Assembly (NCBI RefSeq): GCF_014193675.1
Contig: NZ_BLXZ01000005.1
Location: 394,363-458,362 of the forward strand
Source: Geomonas limicola
GTDB taxonomy: Bacteria; Desulfobacterota; Desulfuromonadia; Geobacterales; Geobacteraceae
Direction: 5' to 3'
Length of the DNA: 64,000 nt
In this document: piece by piece, positions 35,191 to 44,005 of the stretch
How the letters are laid out: each line of letters begins with the position of its first letter
How positions within the stretch are numbered: position 1 is the first letter of the stretch
Position numbers and translations under genes: made by a program
The notes under the pieces: generated by a model
What the model saw: the letters and a program-made list of their open reading frames with translations, nothing else
The model's database searches: none
Told to the model about the DNA's origin: nothing

Positions 35191-35667
35191 ATGTCGCAAT
35201 CCGTTCCGTTGACGAAGGAGAGCTATGAGGCCCTTCAGGAAGACCTGAGACGCCTGATCAAAGAGGAGCGTCCCAAGGTCATTCAGGATATCGCTGAAGC
35301 GAGGTCGCATGGCGATCTGTCCGAGAACGCCGAATACGATGCCGCCAAGAACCGTCAGGGGTTCATCGAAGGCCGCATCCTCGAACTGAGCGACAAACTG
35401 GCACGTGCCTACGTGGTGGACCTGTCCAACCTGAAGCCGGACAAGGTGGTTTTCGGTGCCACGGTTACCGTGTACGACACGGGTACCGACGAAGAGATCA
35501 CCTACAAGATCGTTGGCGAGGACGAAGCCGACATCAAGTTGGGGAAGATCTCCTGCACCTCCCCGGTAGGCAAGGCGCTGATCGGTCACAAGCTGGACGA
35601 CACCGTGAAGGTGAGCGTTCCCTCCGGTCTGAAAGAGTACGAGATCCTCGAGATCCGCTACGAGTAA
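35191..35667 (+). CDS. greA: Transcription elongation factor GreA
   Basis: GreA rescues backtracked RNA polymerase by stimulating transcript cleavage. The 158-residue protein has the N-terminal coiled coil with the acidic tip motif (DIAEARSHGDLSENAEYDAA, the D/E residues that reach the polymerase active site) and the C-terminal FKBP-like domain (FGATVTVYDTGTDEEITYKI, ISCTSPVGKALIGHKLDDTV). All key residues are present. It closes the pyrimidine cluster; the ATG follows AAGGAG. Confidence 0.96.
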   Translation: MSQSVPLTKESYEALQEDLRRLIKEERPKVIQDIAEARSHGDLSENAEYDAAKNRQGFIEGRILELSDKLARAYVVDLSNLKPDKVVFGATVTVYDTGTDEEITYKIVGEDEADIKLGKISCTSPVGKALIGHKLDDTVKVSVPSGLKEYEILEIRYE

Positions 35668-35683
35668 TATAGCAGCAGGTATG

Positions 35684-35858
35684 GCCACGGAGTCACCAAG
35701 CCCACGGAGAAGAGCAACATACTGGTGGGGCCCCGCAACGTCTTCCGAGAATGTCTTTAGGGTTACACCTAAAGTCTTTGCTTTTGGCCGTTGTTCATCA
35801 GGATGTTTCTTTCAGCAGATCTTTTAGATTTACTCCGTGCTCTTGGTGATTCCGTGGC
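35684..35858. repeat. Intergenic inverted-repeat element (CCACGGAGTCACCAAG type)
   Basis: The left end GCCACGGAGTCACCAAG...CACGGAG (35684-35709) matches the reverse complement of 35833-35858 with three differences over 26 nt. It fills the space between greA and a DUF1858 gene and has no ORF. CACGGAG is repeated within each arm. Confidence 0.85.
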
Positions 35859-35896
35859 TCGATAATTTCCGCTTCACCACCAACAGGAGGTTTTAG

Positions 35897-36094
35897 ATGA
35901 GCCAGATTACCAAAGATATGACGTTTGCTTCGGTCATGAGGATGCACCCGGATGTCGTGAAGGTGCTCGCCAAGTACAACCTCGGCTGCATCGGCTGCAT
36001 GGGCGCTCAGAACGAGTCCCTGGAGCAGGGCTGCAACGCCCACGGTATCAAGGTCGACGAGATCCTTACCGACCTGAACGCACTCTTCGAATAA
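35897..36094 (+). CDS. DUF1858 redox-disulfide domain protein
   Basis: A 65-residue DUF1858 protein, related to the one at 22.5 kb. TKDMTFASVMRMHPDVVKVL is the helical part, then YNLGCIGCMGAQNESLEQGC with the C-x2-C pair and a third cysteine, as in hybrid-cluster-protein-associated members. The function is unknown. The ATG follows AGGAGGTTTTAG. A terminator lies 10 nt past its stop, so it is probably monocistronic, its promoter lying in or after the inverted-repeat element upstream. Confidence 0.88.
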   Translation: MSQITKDMTFASVMRMHPDVVKVLAKYNLGCIGCMGAQNESLEQGCNAHGIKVDEILTDLNALFE

Positions 36095-36104
36095 TTCCCA
36101 CTAT

Positions 36105-36143
36105 GGCCGGGTCCGGTTCTCAACTGACCCGGCCGTTTCTTTC
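36105..36143 (+). terminator. Terminator abutting the recG start codon
   Basis: GGCCGGGTC (36105-36113) and GACCCGGCC (36126-36134) form a perfect 9-bp stem followed by GTTTCTTTC. The recG ATG is at 36149, only 15 nt after the stem, with no Shine-Dalgarno in between. Confidence 0.85.
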
Positions 36144-36148
36144 CTCCC

Positions 36149-38578
36149 ATGCCGACCATCAAGCTTGCCCCAGACGGGACCATCACTCTCCCGGCCGAAC
36201 TGAGGGAGTCTCTGGCGCTTAAGCCCGGGGACGAACTGAGTCTCGAGGTGGTGGACGGCACCCTGCGCATTTCACCCACGTCTCGCCCGCAATCTCCGAA
36301 AAAACCGACTGATAAAAAGACTGCCGCTGCTGAAAAGGCGGCTGGTCGCCAAACTGCAGCCAGGCCGGACGTGCCTTCGGCTAAGGGGACAGGCACCTGC
36401 GGAGCCAGTCCACTTCCGGCTCCTGGTACGGGTGCGGCGGGAGCACCTGCGCCCTCCCTGCGGCGTCCAGAGCTGCAGACCTCGATGCGTTTTATCAAGG
36501 GGGTCGGCCCCAAACTTGCCGAAGCTTTGAGCAAGAAGGGGATCACCACGGTCGAGGATGCACTCTACGTACTGCCGAACCGGTACGAGGATCGCCGGCA
36601 GCTCAAGGAGATCGCCCGCTTGCGCCCCGGAGGGACCGAGGCTTTCTTCGCCACGGTGGTCTCGGCAGGGCCGCAGGTCAGCAAGGGTGGGCGCAACTAC
36701 TTCGAAGTGGTGGTGCGCGACGCGACGGGGTCACTGATCCTCAAGTGGTTCCACTATCACCCGGCCTTTATGAAGAAGAACTGGGCCACCGGACGCAGCG
36801 GCATCTTCATCGGGGAAATCTCCCAGTTTGGCCTGCAACGGGAGATGCACCATCCCGAGGTGGAATGGGCCGGGGAGGGCGAGGACCTCGCGCAGGTGAT
36901 GGCTCGCGACCCTGAGAACTTCGGGCGCATCCTGCCGGTGTACCCGCTCACCGAGGGGGTGAGCCAGAAGGTGATGCGGCGCATCATGCGCGACGTGGTG
37001 CAGCACTACAGCCGCTTCCTTACCGCCACGCTGGCTGAAGACGTCCTGACGCGCCACCATCTGCTCTCGCTTCCCGTCGCACTGCGCGAGGCACACGCAC
37101 CCGACCCAGACAGCCTGGTTGAAGAGTTGAACGCCGGGCGCGGCGAGGCGCACCGCTCGCTCGCCTTCGACGAGTTCTTCTTCCTGCAGCTGGGATTGGC
37201 CTTGAAGAAGCGCGGCGTCGCCGTTGAAGACGGCATCAGTTTCAACGTCACGCACCGCTACACCAAGGAGTTGCTCAAGCTGCTTCCTTTCAGTCTCACC
37301 AACGCCCAAAGGCGCGTGCTCTCCGAGATCAAGGAAGACATGATGGCCCCGCACCCGATGCATCGGCTGGTGCAGGGAGACGTGGGGTGCGGCAAGACGC
37401 TGGTGGCGCTCATGGCTGCCCTCATCTGCGTCGAAAATGACTACCAGGTGGCCATCATGGCCCCGACCGAACTTCTGGCGGAACAGCACTTCCTGAATAT
37501 CCACGGGTACTGCGAGAAGCTGGGGATTTCCGTGGCTTTGTTGACCGCCAGCGTGAAGGGTAAAAACGACACGCTCGAGAAAATTGCCACCGGTGCCACC
37601 CAGATCGTGGTCGGCACCCATGCGGTTATCCAGGAAAAGGTCGAGTTCAAAAAGCTGGGCCTCGGCATCATCGACGAGCAGCACCGTTTCGGCGTGGTGC
37701 AGCGCTCGCTCCTGAAGCGCAAAGGTGTCAACCCGGACATCCTGGTCATGACCGCAACACCCATTCCGCGCACCCTGTCCATGACAGTCTTTGGCGATCT
37801 CTCGCTTTCGGTTATTGACGAACTCCCGCCGGGACGCACTCCCATCGAAACGCGAGTGGTACGCGAAAAACGCCGCGGCGAGGTGTATGCCACCATCCGC
37901 GAAGAGATAGGGAAGGGGAGGCAGGCCTACGTTATCTACCCGCTGGTGGAGGAGACCGAGAAGAGCGACCTGAAGGCCGCTGTACAGATGGCGGAGCACC
38001 TGGCGCAGGAGATCTTCCCCGAGTTCAAGGTGGCGGTGCTGCACGGGCGTATGAGTTCGGCTGAGAAAGAGGCAGTCATGATCGCCTTCAAGGCGCAGGA
38101 AACCGACATCCTGGTTTCCACCACGGTCATCGAGGTCGGCATCGATGTCCCCAACGCCACTGTGATGGTTATCGAGCACGCCGAACGTTTCGGCCTCTCG
38201 CAACTGCACCAGCTGCGTGGCCGGGTGGGGCGCGGCAGCGCACGCTCGCGCTGCATCCTGATTGCCGGAGACCGCCTCTCCGAAGACGGGGCGCGGCGCC
38301 TCGACGTCATGGTTCAGAGTAACGACGGTTTTGTCATCGCCGAGGCTGATCTCAGTATCCGCGGCCCGGGTGACTTCCTCGGCACGCGACAGGCGGGACT
38401 TCCCGACCTCAAGGTTGCCGACGTCCTGCGCGACGGCGGGGTCCTGGAACTTGCCCGTCGCGAGGCGTTTGCCGTGGTTGAACGTGATCCGGAACTCACC
38501 AGTACCGAAAGCCAAAGGTTGCGCTCCGAGCTGATCGTACGCTGGGGTGGACGGCTCGAACTCGCCGGTATCGCATGA
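36149..38578 (+). CDS. recG: ATP-dependent DNA helicase RecG with N-terminal AbrB-like domain
   Basis: RecG remodels stalled forks and Holliday junctions. The 809-residue protein is longer than usual because residues 1-42 (IKLAPDGTITLPAELRESLA, LKPGDELSLEVVDGTLRI) form an AbrB/MazE-type swapped-hairpin DNA-binding domain, joined by an Ala/Pro/Lys-rich linker (about 43-112). Standard RecG follows: wedge/OB domain (FIKGVGPKLAEALSKKGI), Walker A GDVGCGKT (about 409), DEQHRFG (about 508), TATPIPRTL, STTVIEVGIDVPNA and HQLRGRVGRG. The frame is continuous, so the fusion is not a reading error. The ATG lacks a ribosome site and lies just after a terminator; initiation may be leaderless or further downstream, but no better start was seen. 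Confidence 0.88.
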   Translation: MPTIKLAPDGTITLPAELRESLALKPGDELSLEVVDGTLRISPTSRPQSPKKPTDKKTAAAEKAAGRQTAARPDVPSAKGTGTCGASPLPAPGTGAAGAPAPSLRRPELQTSMRFIKGVGPKLAEALSKKGITTVEDALYVLPNRYEDRRQLKEIARLRPGGTEAFFATVVSAGPQVSKGGRNYFEVVVRDATGSLILKWFHYHPAFMKKNWATGRSGIFIGEISQFGLQREMHHPEVEWAGEGEDLAQVMARDPENFGRILPVYPLTEGVSQKVMRRIMRDVVQHYSRFLTATLAEDVLTRHHLLSLPVALREAHAPDPDSLVEELNAGRGEAHRSLAFDEFFFLQLGLALKKRGVAVEDGISFNVTHRYTKELLKLLPFSLTNAQRRVLSEIKEDMMAPHPMHRLVQGDVGCGKTLVALMAALICVENDYQVAIMAPTELLAEQHFLNIHGYCEKLGISVALLTASVKGKNDTLEKIATGATQIVVGTHAVIQEKVEFKKLGLGIIDEQHRFGVVQRSLLKRKGVNPDILVMTATPIPRTLSMTVFGDLSLSVIDELPPGRTPIETRVVREKRRGEVYATIREEIGKGRQAYVIYPLVEETEKSDLKAAVQMAEHLAQEIFPEFKVAVLHGRMSSAEKEAVMIAFKAQETDILVSTTVIEVGIDVPNATVMVIEHAERFGLSQLHQLRGRVGRGSARSRCILIAGDRLSEDGARRLDVMVQSNDGFVIAEADLSIRGPGDFLGTRQAGLPDLKVADVLRDGGVLELARREAFAVVERDPELTSTESQRLRSELIVRWGGRLELAGIA

Positions 38579-38851
38579 TTTACTGATTGACTGAAACCCT
38601 TTCTTGAATAATTTCCTCCTCGCAACTACCTCCACAAACCATCTCACTTTCTATTTCTGATAGCAGACTAATTAGTCTCCCTGCTATTATCAATTTATTT
38701 GCTTTCTCTCTTTCAAGTGCAACTATAACCATTGATGTAGGTACCACATTGACAAATTTCTCGCTGTGGGAGGAAACTGTACAGTAGTTGGTTTTTGTTC
38801 AGTGGAGAGGAATCGAGATTATTACAGGCTCGACCTTTATGAGGTGAGACT

Positions 38852-40156
38852 ATGAAAGAGGAAAGGGGAGATAGCAGGTGTATCACAACTAGATTGATAG
38901 GCATTTTGTTTCTTTGCCTGACTCTCGTCGCCTGCGGAGGTGGTGGGGGCGGCGGCACGACCGTCTCGAGTAACGGCGGAACGGGCGGGACCGACAGCGG
39001 CGGATCCGGCACTGGAACTGGAACTGGAGGGGGTACGGGTGGCACCAGCGGAACAGGTGGAACTGGCAGTTCAGGTGGGACAGGTGTAACTGCTCCGGTC
39101 TTGCCTGCCAGCGTTTCTTTGGTCCAGGTAGCCTCTGGCCTGAACCGGCCGCTTACTATCACCAATGCGGGAGATAGCAGTGGTCGTCTCTTCGTCGTGG
39201 AGCAAGGCGGCACCATCAGGTTCATCCGCAATGGGGCGCTGGCCTCCACGCCGTTTCTCGACATATCCAACCTTGTCAACCAGTCCGGCGGAGAGGAAGG
39301 CCTCCTGGGGCTGGCATTTCCTCCAGGATTCCCCACGCGCAACAGTTTCTACGTCAACTACACCGATCGTAACGGCCTCGGTAACACGGTCATCGCCCGC
39401 TTTTCCCTCAGTTCCGACCCTGACCGCGCAGATCCCGCCACCAGGAGCCAGGTGCTGACCTTCCCCCAACCCTTCGCCAACCACAATGGGGGCCAACTCG
39501 CCTTCGGCCCGGATGGATTGCTGTACATCGGCAGTGGCGACGGCGGCAGTAGTGGGGACCCTCTGGGGAATGGGCAGAACCGTTCGGTTCTTCTCGGCAA
39601 GATCTTGCGCCTCGATGTGCTGTCCGGCACCGCTCCCTATGCAATCCCCGCGGGCAATCCGTTCGGTAACGAAATCTGGGGCTACGGTTTGCGCAATCCC
39701 TGGCGTTTCTCCTTCGACAGAAGTACCGGTGATCTCTATCTCCCGGATGTCGGGGAAAATACCGTGGAAGAGCTGAATTTCCAACCTGCCGGGGCCGGCA
39801 GTGGTGCGAACTACGGCTGGAACATCATGGAGGGTGATCGCTGTTTTGCCGATCCTTCCTGCAGCAGTGCCGGCATTACCCTGCCGGTCGTGGAATACCT
39901 GCATGGCAGCGGTGACTGCGCGATCACCGGCGGATACGTGTACCGTGGCAATACGTCTGCGTTACAAGGAACCTACCTCTATGGCGATTTCTGCAGTGGT
40001 AGGATCTGGGGTGCCCAGCATACCGGTACTACCTGGCACACTGCGTTGCTCAACGACAGCACGCTGGGGATCTCCACATTCGGCGAGGATGAGACAGGTG
40101 AGGTTTATCTTGCCGATTACAACGGCGGCAGCATCTATCACGTCGTTACCCCCTGA
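38852..40156 (+). CDS. PQQ-type soluble sugar dehydrogenase family lipoprotein (paralogue 1)
   Basis: A 434-residue lipoprotein of the glucose/sorbosone dehydrogenase (Hip/YliI) beta-propeller family. The signal peptide ends in lipobox LVAC (Cys28), followed by a low-complexity Gly/Thr/Ser linker to about residue 80. The propeller has GRLFVVEQGGTIRFI, EEGLLGLAFPPGF, the NHNGGQLAFGPDGLLYIG motif with the likely catalytic His, GDGGSSGDP, YGLRNPWRFSFDR and ANYGWNIMEG. Members may bind PQQ or only calcium; no PQQ biosynthesis gene is in the window. The upstream 270 bp after recG are AT-rich. The next gene is a paralogue. GAGGTG precedes the ATG. Confidence 0.85.
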   Translation: MKEERGDSRCITTRLIGILFLCLTLVACGGGGGGGTTVSSNGGTGGTDSGGSGTGTGTGGGTGGTSGTGGTGSSGGTGVTAPVLPASVSLVQVASGLNRPLTITNAGDSSGRLFVVEQGGTIRFIRNGALASTPFLDISNLVNQSGGEEGLLGLAFPPGFPTRNSFYVNYTDRNGLGNTVIARFSLSSDPDRADPATRSQVLTFPQPFANHNGGQLAFGPDGLLYIGSGDGGSSGDPLGNGQNRSVLLGKILRLDVLSGTAPYAIPAGNPFGNEIWGYGLRNPWRFSFDRSTGDLYLPDVGENTVEELNFQPAGAGSGANYGWNIMEGDRCFADPSCSSAGITLPVVEYLHGSGDCAITGGYVYRGNTSALQGTYLYGDFCSGRIWGAQHTGTTWHTALLNDSTLGISTFGEDETGEVYLADYNGGSIYHVVTP

Positions 40157-40188
40157 CATTGCGGGGACAGTAGGGAGAATAGGGAAGG

Positions 40189-40217
40189 GCCAGGCATCTT
40201 GATGTCTGGCTCTTTTT
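40189..40217 (+). terminator. Terminator after PQQ-type paralogue 1
   Basis: GCCAGGCATC pairs with GATGTCTGGC (one G-T pair), followed by TCTTTTT. Confidence 0.8.
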
Positions 40218-40371
40218 CGTTTGAGGCGCTGGAGTTTGACAATCAGCAAGGGTCGGGCACACTCAAACCTGATATGATGAGAGATAGTTAAGGCAATACA
40301 TCTGTCCTAAAGCAGGAGAGTTATGCCAGGCCTATTGCTCCACTACTTTAAGATTACTTCGAGGTGCGACC

Positions 40372-41538
40372 ATGAAAGCTGAACTACCCACAACGCTGTC
40401 TGTACTGGGAGCTCTTGTCATCGGCTGCTTTCTCAGCGCATGCGAATCACCCATTGTTGGTTCATCTGCCTCCGCGAAAGGCACAGAAACCGTGGTGCTC
40501 ACCAAGGTAGCCGGCGGCTTCAGGCATCCAACCACCATCACCAACGCAGCCGACGGTAGCGGCCGACTCTTCATCGTCGAACAGGGGGGGCGGATCAGAA
40601 TCCTGCACGGCGGCCAAGTGCTTTCCCCACCGTTTCTGGATATCTCCCACCTGGTCACCCGCGACGGCGGGGAACAGGGCCTCTTGGGGGTGGCCTTCCC
40701 GCCCGATTTCGGCCACCGGAAGCAGTTCTTCGTCGACTACACCAACAAGGAAGGGATTGGCAACACGGTCCTAGCACGTATCGGCCTGATGAGCGGAGAT
40801 GCCAATCGCGCCGATGCCCACAGCCTTACCCGGCTTCTGACCATCAAACAACCCTACGCAAACCACAACGGAGGCGAGATCGTCTTTGGACCCGACAAGA
40901 TGCTCTACATCGGCATGGGCGATGGCGGCAGTTCTGGCGACCCCAAGCGCAACGGGCAAAGTACTAAGACGCTTTTCGGCAAATTGCTGCGTATCGATGT
41001 TTTGGGAGCTACCGCACCGTATGCCGTTCCTGCCGGAAATCCGTTCGGTAACGAGATCTGGGCCTACGGATTGCGCAACCCGTGGCGGTTCTCGTTCGAC
41101 CGCGGCACCGGGGATCTCTATATCGCCGATGTGGGACAGGATCTCGTAGAGGAGATTGACTATCAGCCGGCAGGTAAAGGGGCCGGTGCCAATTATGGAT
41201 GGAGCATCATGGAAGGAAGTCGCTGTTTCAGGCATCCAGGGTGTAAGGAAGATGGCCTGACCATGCCGATTGCCGAGTACCGTCACGGTGAAGGTGACTG
41301 TTCGGTTACCGGTGGCTATGTCTATCGCGGGAAGCACAAGGCGTTGCAGGGAACCTACTTCTACGGGGATTTCTGCAGCGGACGTATCTGGGGGCTCAAG
41401 CGCGAGGACGGCGCCTGGAAGACCCGGCTCGTCAAGGAAAGCGGGCTTGCTATATCGACCTTCGGTGAAGACGAGTCTGGAGAACTGTACGTCGCAGACT
41501 ACGGTAAAGGGGATATTTACCGGATCAGTGCGCCGTGA
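40372..41538 (+). CDS. PQQ-type soluble sugar dehydrogenase family lipoprotein (paralogue 2)
   Basis: A 388-residue paralogue of the preceding gene with the same propeller motifs (GRLFIVEQGGRIRILHGG, EQGLLGVAFPPDF, NHNGGEIVFGPDKMLYIG, GDGGSSGDPKRNG, YGLRNPWRFSFDRGTGDLYI, ITGGYVYRG-like VTGGYVYRG). The lipobox is LSAC (Cys24), but the long Gly-rich linker is absent: the mature protein goes into the propeller within ~20 residues. The two genes share leader features (GAGGTGCGACC before the ATG) and clearly arose by tandem duplication. A terminator between them implies separate expression. Substrate unknown. Confidence 0.85.
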   Translation: MKAELPTTLSVLGALVIGCFLSACESPIVGSSASAKGTETVVLTKVAGGFRHPTTITNAADGSGRLFIVEQGGRIRILHGGQVLSPPFLDISHLVTRDGGEQGLLGVAFPPDFGHRKQFFVDYTNKEGIGNTVLARIGLMSGDANRADAHSLTRLLTIKQPYANHNGGEIVFGPDKMLYIGMGDGGSSGDPKRNGQSTKTLFGKLLRIDVLGATAPYAVPAGNPFGNEIWAYGLRNPWRFSFDRGTGDLYIADVGQDLVEEIDYQPAGKGAGANYGWSIMEGSRCFRHPGCKEDGLTMPIAEYRHGEGDCSVTGGYVYRGKHKALQGTYFYGDFCSGRIWGLKREDGAWKTRLVKESGLAISTFGEDESGELYVADYGKGDIYRISAP

Positions 41539-41615
41539 GTGCGGGGACGCTTGCAGAGATCTGGGCTTGTTCCTCTTTAAGCTTTCACACGTTCGTTTGG
41601 AAGGATGAAACAAGC

Positions 41616-41647
41616 GAGGCGGCCAGGATTATATCCAAGGCCGCCTC
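41616..41647. terminator. Hairpin between convergent PQQ paralogue 2 and threonine aldolase genes
   Basis: GAGGCGGCC and GGCCGCCTC form a 9-bp stem. On the minus strand it is followed by GCTTGTTTC, so it may end the aldolase transcript; on the plus strand there is no T run. Confidence 0.6.
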
Positions 41648-41651
41648 ACAG

Positions 41652-42716
41652 CTATCCCAGTATCGCACTCCTGATGTCCTGCACCAGAGCGGCCACTTCT
41701 TCCACCTTGGTGTCCCAGGAACACATGAACCTGCCGCCACCGGCACCGATAAAGGTGTAGAAGTGCCATCCCTTGGCACGCAACGCCTCGAGGGCTTGCG
41801 GCGGCATCTCGAGGAACACCGAGTTCGCCTGGCTGGGGAACATGATGCTCACCCCCGGAATCTTCTTCACCTCGGTTTCCAGCAAGCGGGCGCAGTTGTT
41901 GGCCTGGGTGGCATTGCGAAGCCAGGCGCCGCTTTGCAGCATGTTGATCCACGGGGCAGTCAAAAACCGCATTTTGCTGGCGAGTTGGCCGGCTTGCTTA
42001 CAGCGATAGTCGAACTCGTAGGCCAATTCCTTGTTGAAAAATACCACCGCCTCGCCGACGGCAAAGCCGTTCTTGGTGCCGCCGAAGGTTAGGACGTCAA
42101 CACCAGCCTGCCAGGTGATTTCCTTGGGTTCCACCCCCAGCGAGGCGACTGCATTGCCAAAACGCGCCCCGTCCATGTGGACGTGCAGCGCGTGCTTGCG
42201 CGCCATCTCACCTACCGCCTGCAATTCTGCCACGCTGTACACGGTGCCCAGTTCGGTTGCCTGGGTCACGCTCAACACCCGGGGTTTCGGGTAGTGGATG
42301 TCGCTGCGCTTGGTGATGGTGTGCTCGACCGCATCCAGATCGATCTTGCCGTTTTGTCCCGGTACGAGGAGCATTTTGGTGCCGTTGGAGAAGAACTCCG
42401 GGGCACCGCACTCATCCGTTTCCACGTGTGCCATTTCGTGGCAGACGATGGAGTGGTACGACTTGCACATAGAGGCAAGCGCCAGGGAATTTGCGGCGGT
42501 GCCGTTAAAGACGAAATAGATCTCGCAGTCAGTCTCGAAAAGTTCGCGGATCTGCTCGCAGGCTTTCTCGGTCCAGGCGTCGTCGCCGTAGGAACAGGCC
42601 AGACCGCGATTAGCCTCTTCCATCGCCTGCCATGCTTCGGCGCAGATTCCGGCATAGTTGTCACTGGCAAAATGGTACTTCAGCGGTTGCCCCGCAGCAT
42701 TAACTCTCTCTTTCAC
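41652..42716 (-). CDS. ltaE: Low-specificity L-threonine aldolase
   Basis: A 354-residue fold-type I PLP enzyme that splits threonine or allo-threonine into glycine and acetaldehyde. It begins near YHFASDNYAGICAEAWQAME and shows YFVFNGTAANSLAL, HVHMDGARFGNAVASLGV (Asp/Arg contacting PLP) and the Schiff-base Lys in VLTFGGTKNGFAVGEAVVFF. The C-terminus GWHFYTFIGAGGGRFMCSWD is also typical. The start is GTG with CAGGAGGGATGC upstream. It stands alone next to a divergent-oriented gap and the EamA permease, on the same strand but 200 nt apart. Confidence 0.9.
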   Translation of the reverse strand: MKERVNAAGQPLKYHFASDNYAGICAEAWQAMEEANRGLACSYGDDAWTEKACEQIRELFETDCEIYFVFNGTAANSLALASMCKSYHSIVCHEMAHVETDECGAPEFFSNGTKMLLVPGQNGKIDLDAVEHTITKRSDIHYPKPRVLSVTQATELGTVYSVAELQAVGEMARKHALHVHMDGARFGNAVASLGVEPKEITWQAGVDVLTFGGTKNGFAVGEAVVFFNKELAYEFDYRCKQAGQLASKMRFLTAPWINMLQSGAWLRNATQANNCARLLETEVKKIPGVSIMFPSQANSVFLEMPPQALEALRAKGWHFYTFIGAGGGRFMCSWDTKVEEVAALVQDIRSAILG

Positions 42717-42913
42717 GCATCCCTCCTGTCATAGCCGTGGTCCCAACTTTATTAGCATGAATGACCCTGGCTAACAATCATTTGTTTAGGCGGGATAAAT
42801 ATGCTTGCCAGCGCACCTTTGAAGCATCACTTGAGCGTGCGCCATGCATCGTCTGGTCAAGAAGAGGGAAAAATTCCGGTGTGGGGAATGTACAAAGTGG
42901 CGGGGTAGGGGCG

Positions 42914-43810
42914 TTAGCCTTCAGGAACAGCTGCAAGCTCCGGGGCGCCAGCAGGTTCGTCCGTCAGCAACTCGGACACGATCATCCCTACCAGGATAAG
43001 GGCTGCACCGAGGTATCCGTAGGGGCCGAGGCGCTCGCCGGCGGCGAAGTACGCGTAGGCTGCGCCGAATACCGGTTCCGTGCAAAAGATGAGAGCGGTG
43101 TGGGAAGGGCTGATGTAGCGTTGCATCGAGGTTTGTACCAAAAAGGCGAAGACGGTTGCGATCACGACACAGATTACCAGGGTCCAGAACAGCTCAGGAT
43201 ACCAGACAAAGGCCTGGGGCGCCTTGCCACCAGCGCAGGCCAAACTCCAGAGGCCCACGGTGGTGAGCTGCACCGTGGTCAACAGGTAAACGTCGCTATC
43301 GGCCTTACGGGCGAACCTGCCGGTGAGGATAACGTGGAGCGCGACACAGGCACCGCAGGTGGCACCCAGGACGTCGCCGACGTTGAAACTGAGCTGGCCG
43401 TTGCCGCAGAGCAGAAAGAGGCCCACCAGCGCCAAGGAAACTCCCCACTTGATACTACGGCCGATCGGCGTTCGGAAGAAGAAGGCATCGAAAACCGGAA
43501 CCAGTACCACATTGAGCCCGGTTAGAAAGGCGGCATTGGAAGCAGAGGTGTACTTGAGACCGACGGTTTGGAAGGCATAGGCACCGAACAGCAGGGTTCC
43601 GAGGACAGTGCCGCTGATTAATGTTGATACGTTAAATCTATTTAGTCTTAAAGTAAACCAAGGAAGCATTAGGAGTGATGCTAATAAAAACCTCTGGGAA
43701 AGGAAGATAAAAACGTCAACCCGATTGATCGCATCCTTCACAATGGTAAAGCCGACACCCCAGAAGAATGTCGTGATCAACAAAAACAACGCAGCCCGAA
43801 ATTTTTTCAT
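42914..43810 (-). CDS. EamA/DMT family transporter
   Basis: A 298-residue inner-membrane protein with about ten hydrophobic segments in two EamA repeats (FRAALFLLITTFFWGVGFTI; ATVFAFLVQTSMQRYISPSH; ALIFCTEPVFGAAYAYFAAG). Such permeases export metabolites or amino acids; the substrate cannot be read from sequence. I place the start at the ATG at 43810 (MKKFRAALF), in front of which the ribosome site is weak; a GTG at 43852 would add 14 polar residues and also lacks a site. Minus strand, divergent from the amino-acid binding-protein gene. Confidence 0.85.
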   Translation of the reverse strand: MKKFRAALFLLITTFFWGVGFTIVKDAINRVDVFIFLSQRFLLASLLMLPWFTLRLNRFNVSTLISGTVLGTLLFGAYAFQTVGLKYTSASNAAFLTGLNVVLVPVFDAFFFRTPIGRSIKWGVSLALVGLFLLCGNGQLSFNVGDVLGATCGACVALHVILTGRFARKADSDVYLLTTVQLTTVGLWSLACAGGKAPQAFVWYPELFWTLVICVVIATVFAFLVQTSMQRYISPSHTALIFCTEPVFGAAYAYFAAGERLGPYGYLGAALILVGMIVSELLTDEPAGAPELAAVPEG

Positions 43811-43916
43811 CTGCCACAACCTAAATTTGACGTTACAAGACCTTGAATTCACACAATTGTGACCATATGGTTAACATATTCTAAATTTAGTTGCAAGAAC
43901 TATTCTGATTAGTTAG

Positions 43917-43945
43917 TTGACAACTGCAGGAAATTTCTTTAATAG
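43917..43945 (+). promoter_or_regulatory. Promoter of the amino-acid ABC transporter
   Basis: TTGACA (43917-43922), 17-nt spacer, TAATAG (43940-43945), 61 nt upstream of the binding-protein start. The surrounding 43853-43960 region is distinctly AT-rich. Confidence 0.65.
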
Positions 43946-44005
43946 TATCCCGCAAAATGTAAACAGGTGTGTTCTGCCTAATCTAAAAACGTGCAAGGGG
44001 GAAGC

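Noticed and set aside
36731..38647. A 638-codon minus-strand frame opposite recG
   Set aside because: Antisense shadow; all helicase motifs are on the plus strand.
38930..39095. Gly/Thr/Ser-coding low-complexity stretch considered as a repeat insertion
   Set aside because: It stays in frame right after a lipobox cysteine, typical of a lipoprotein linker.
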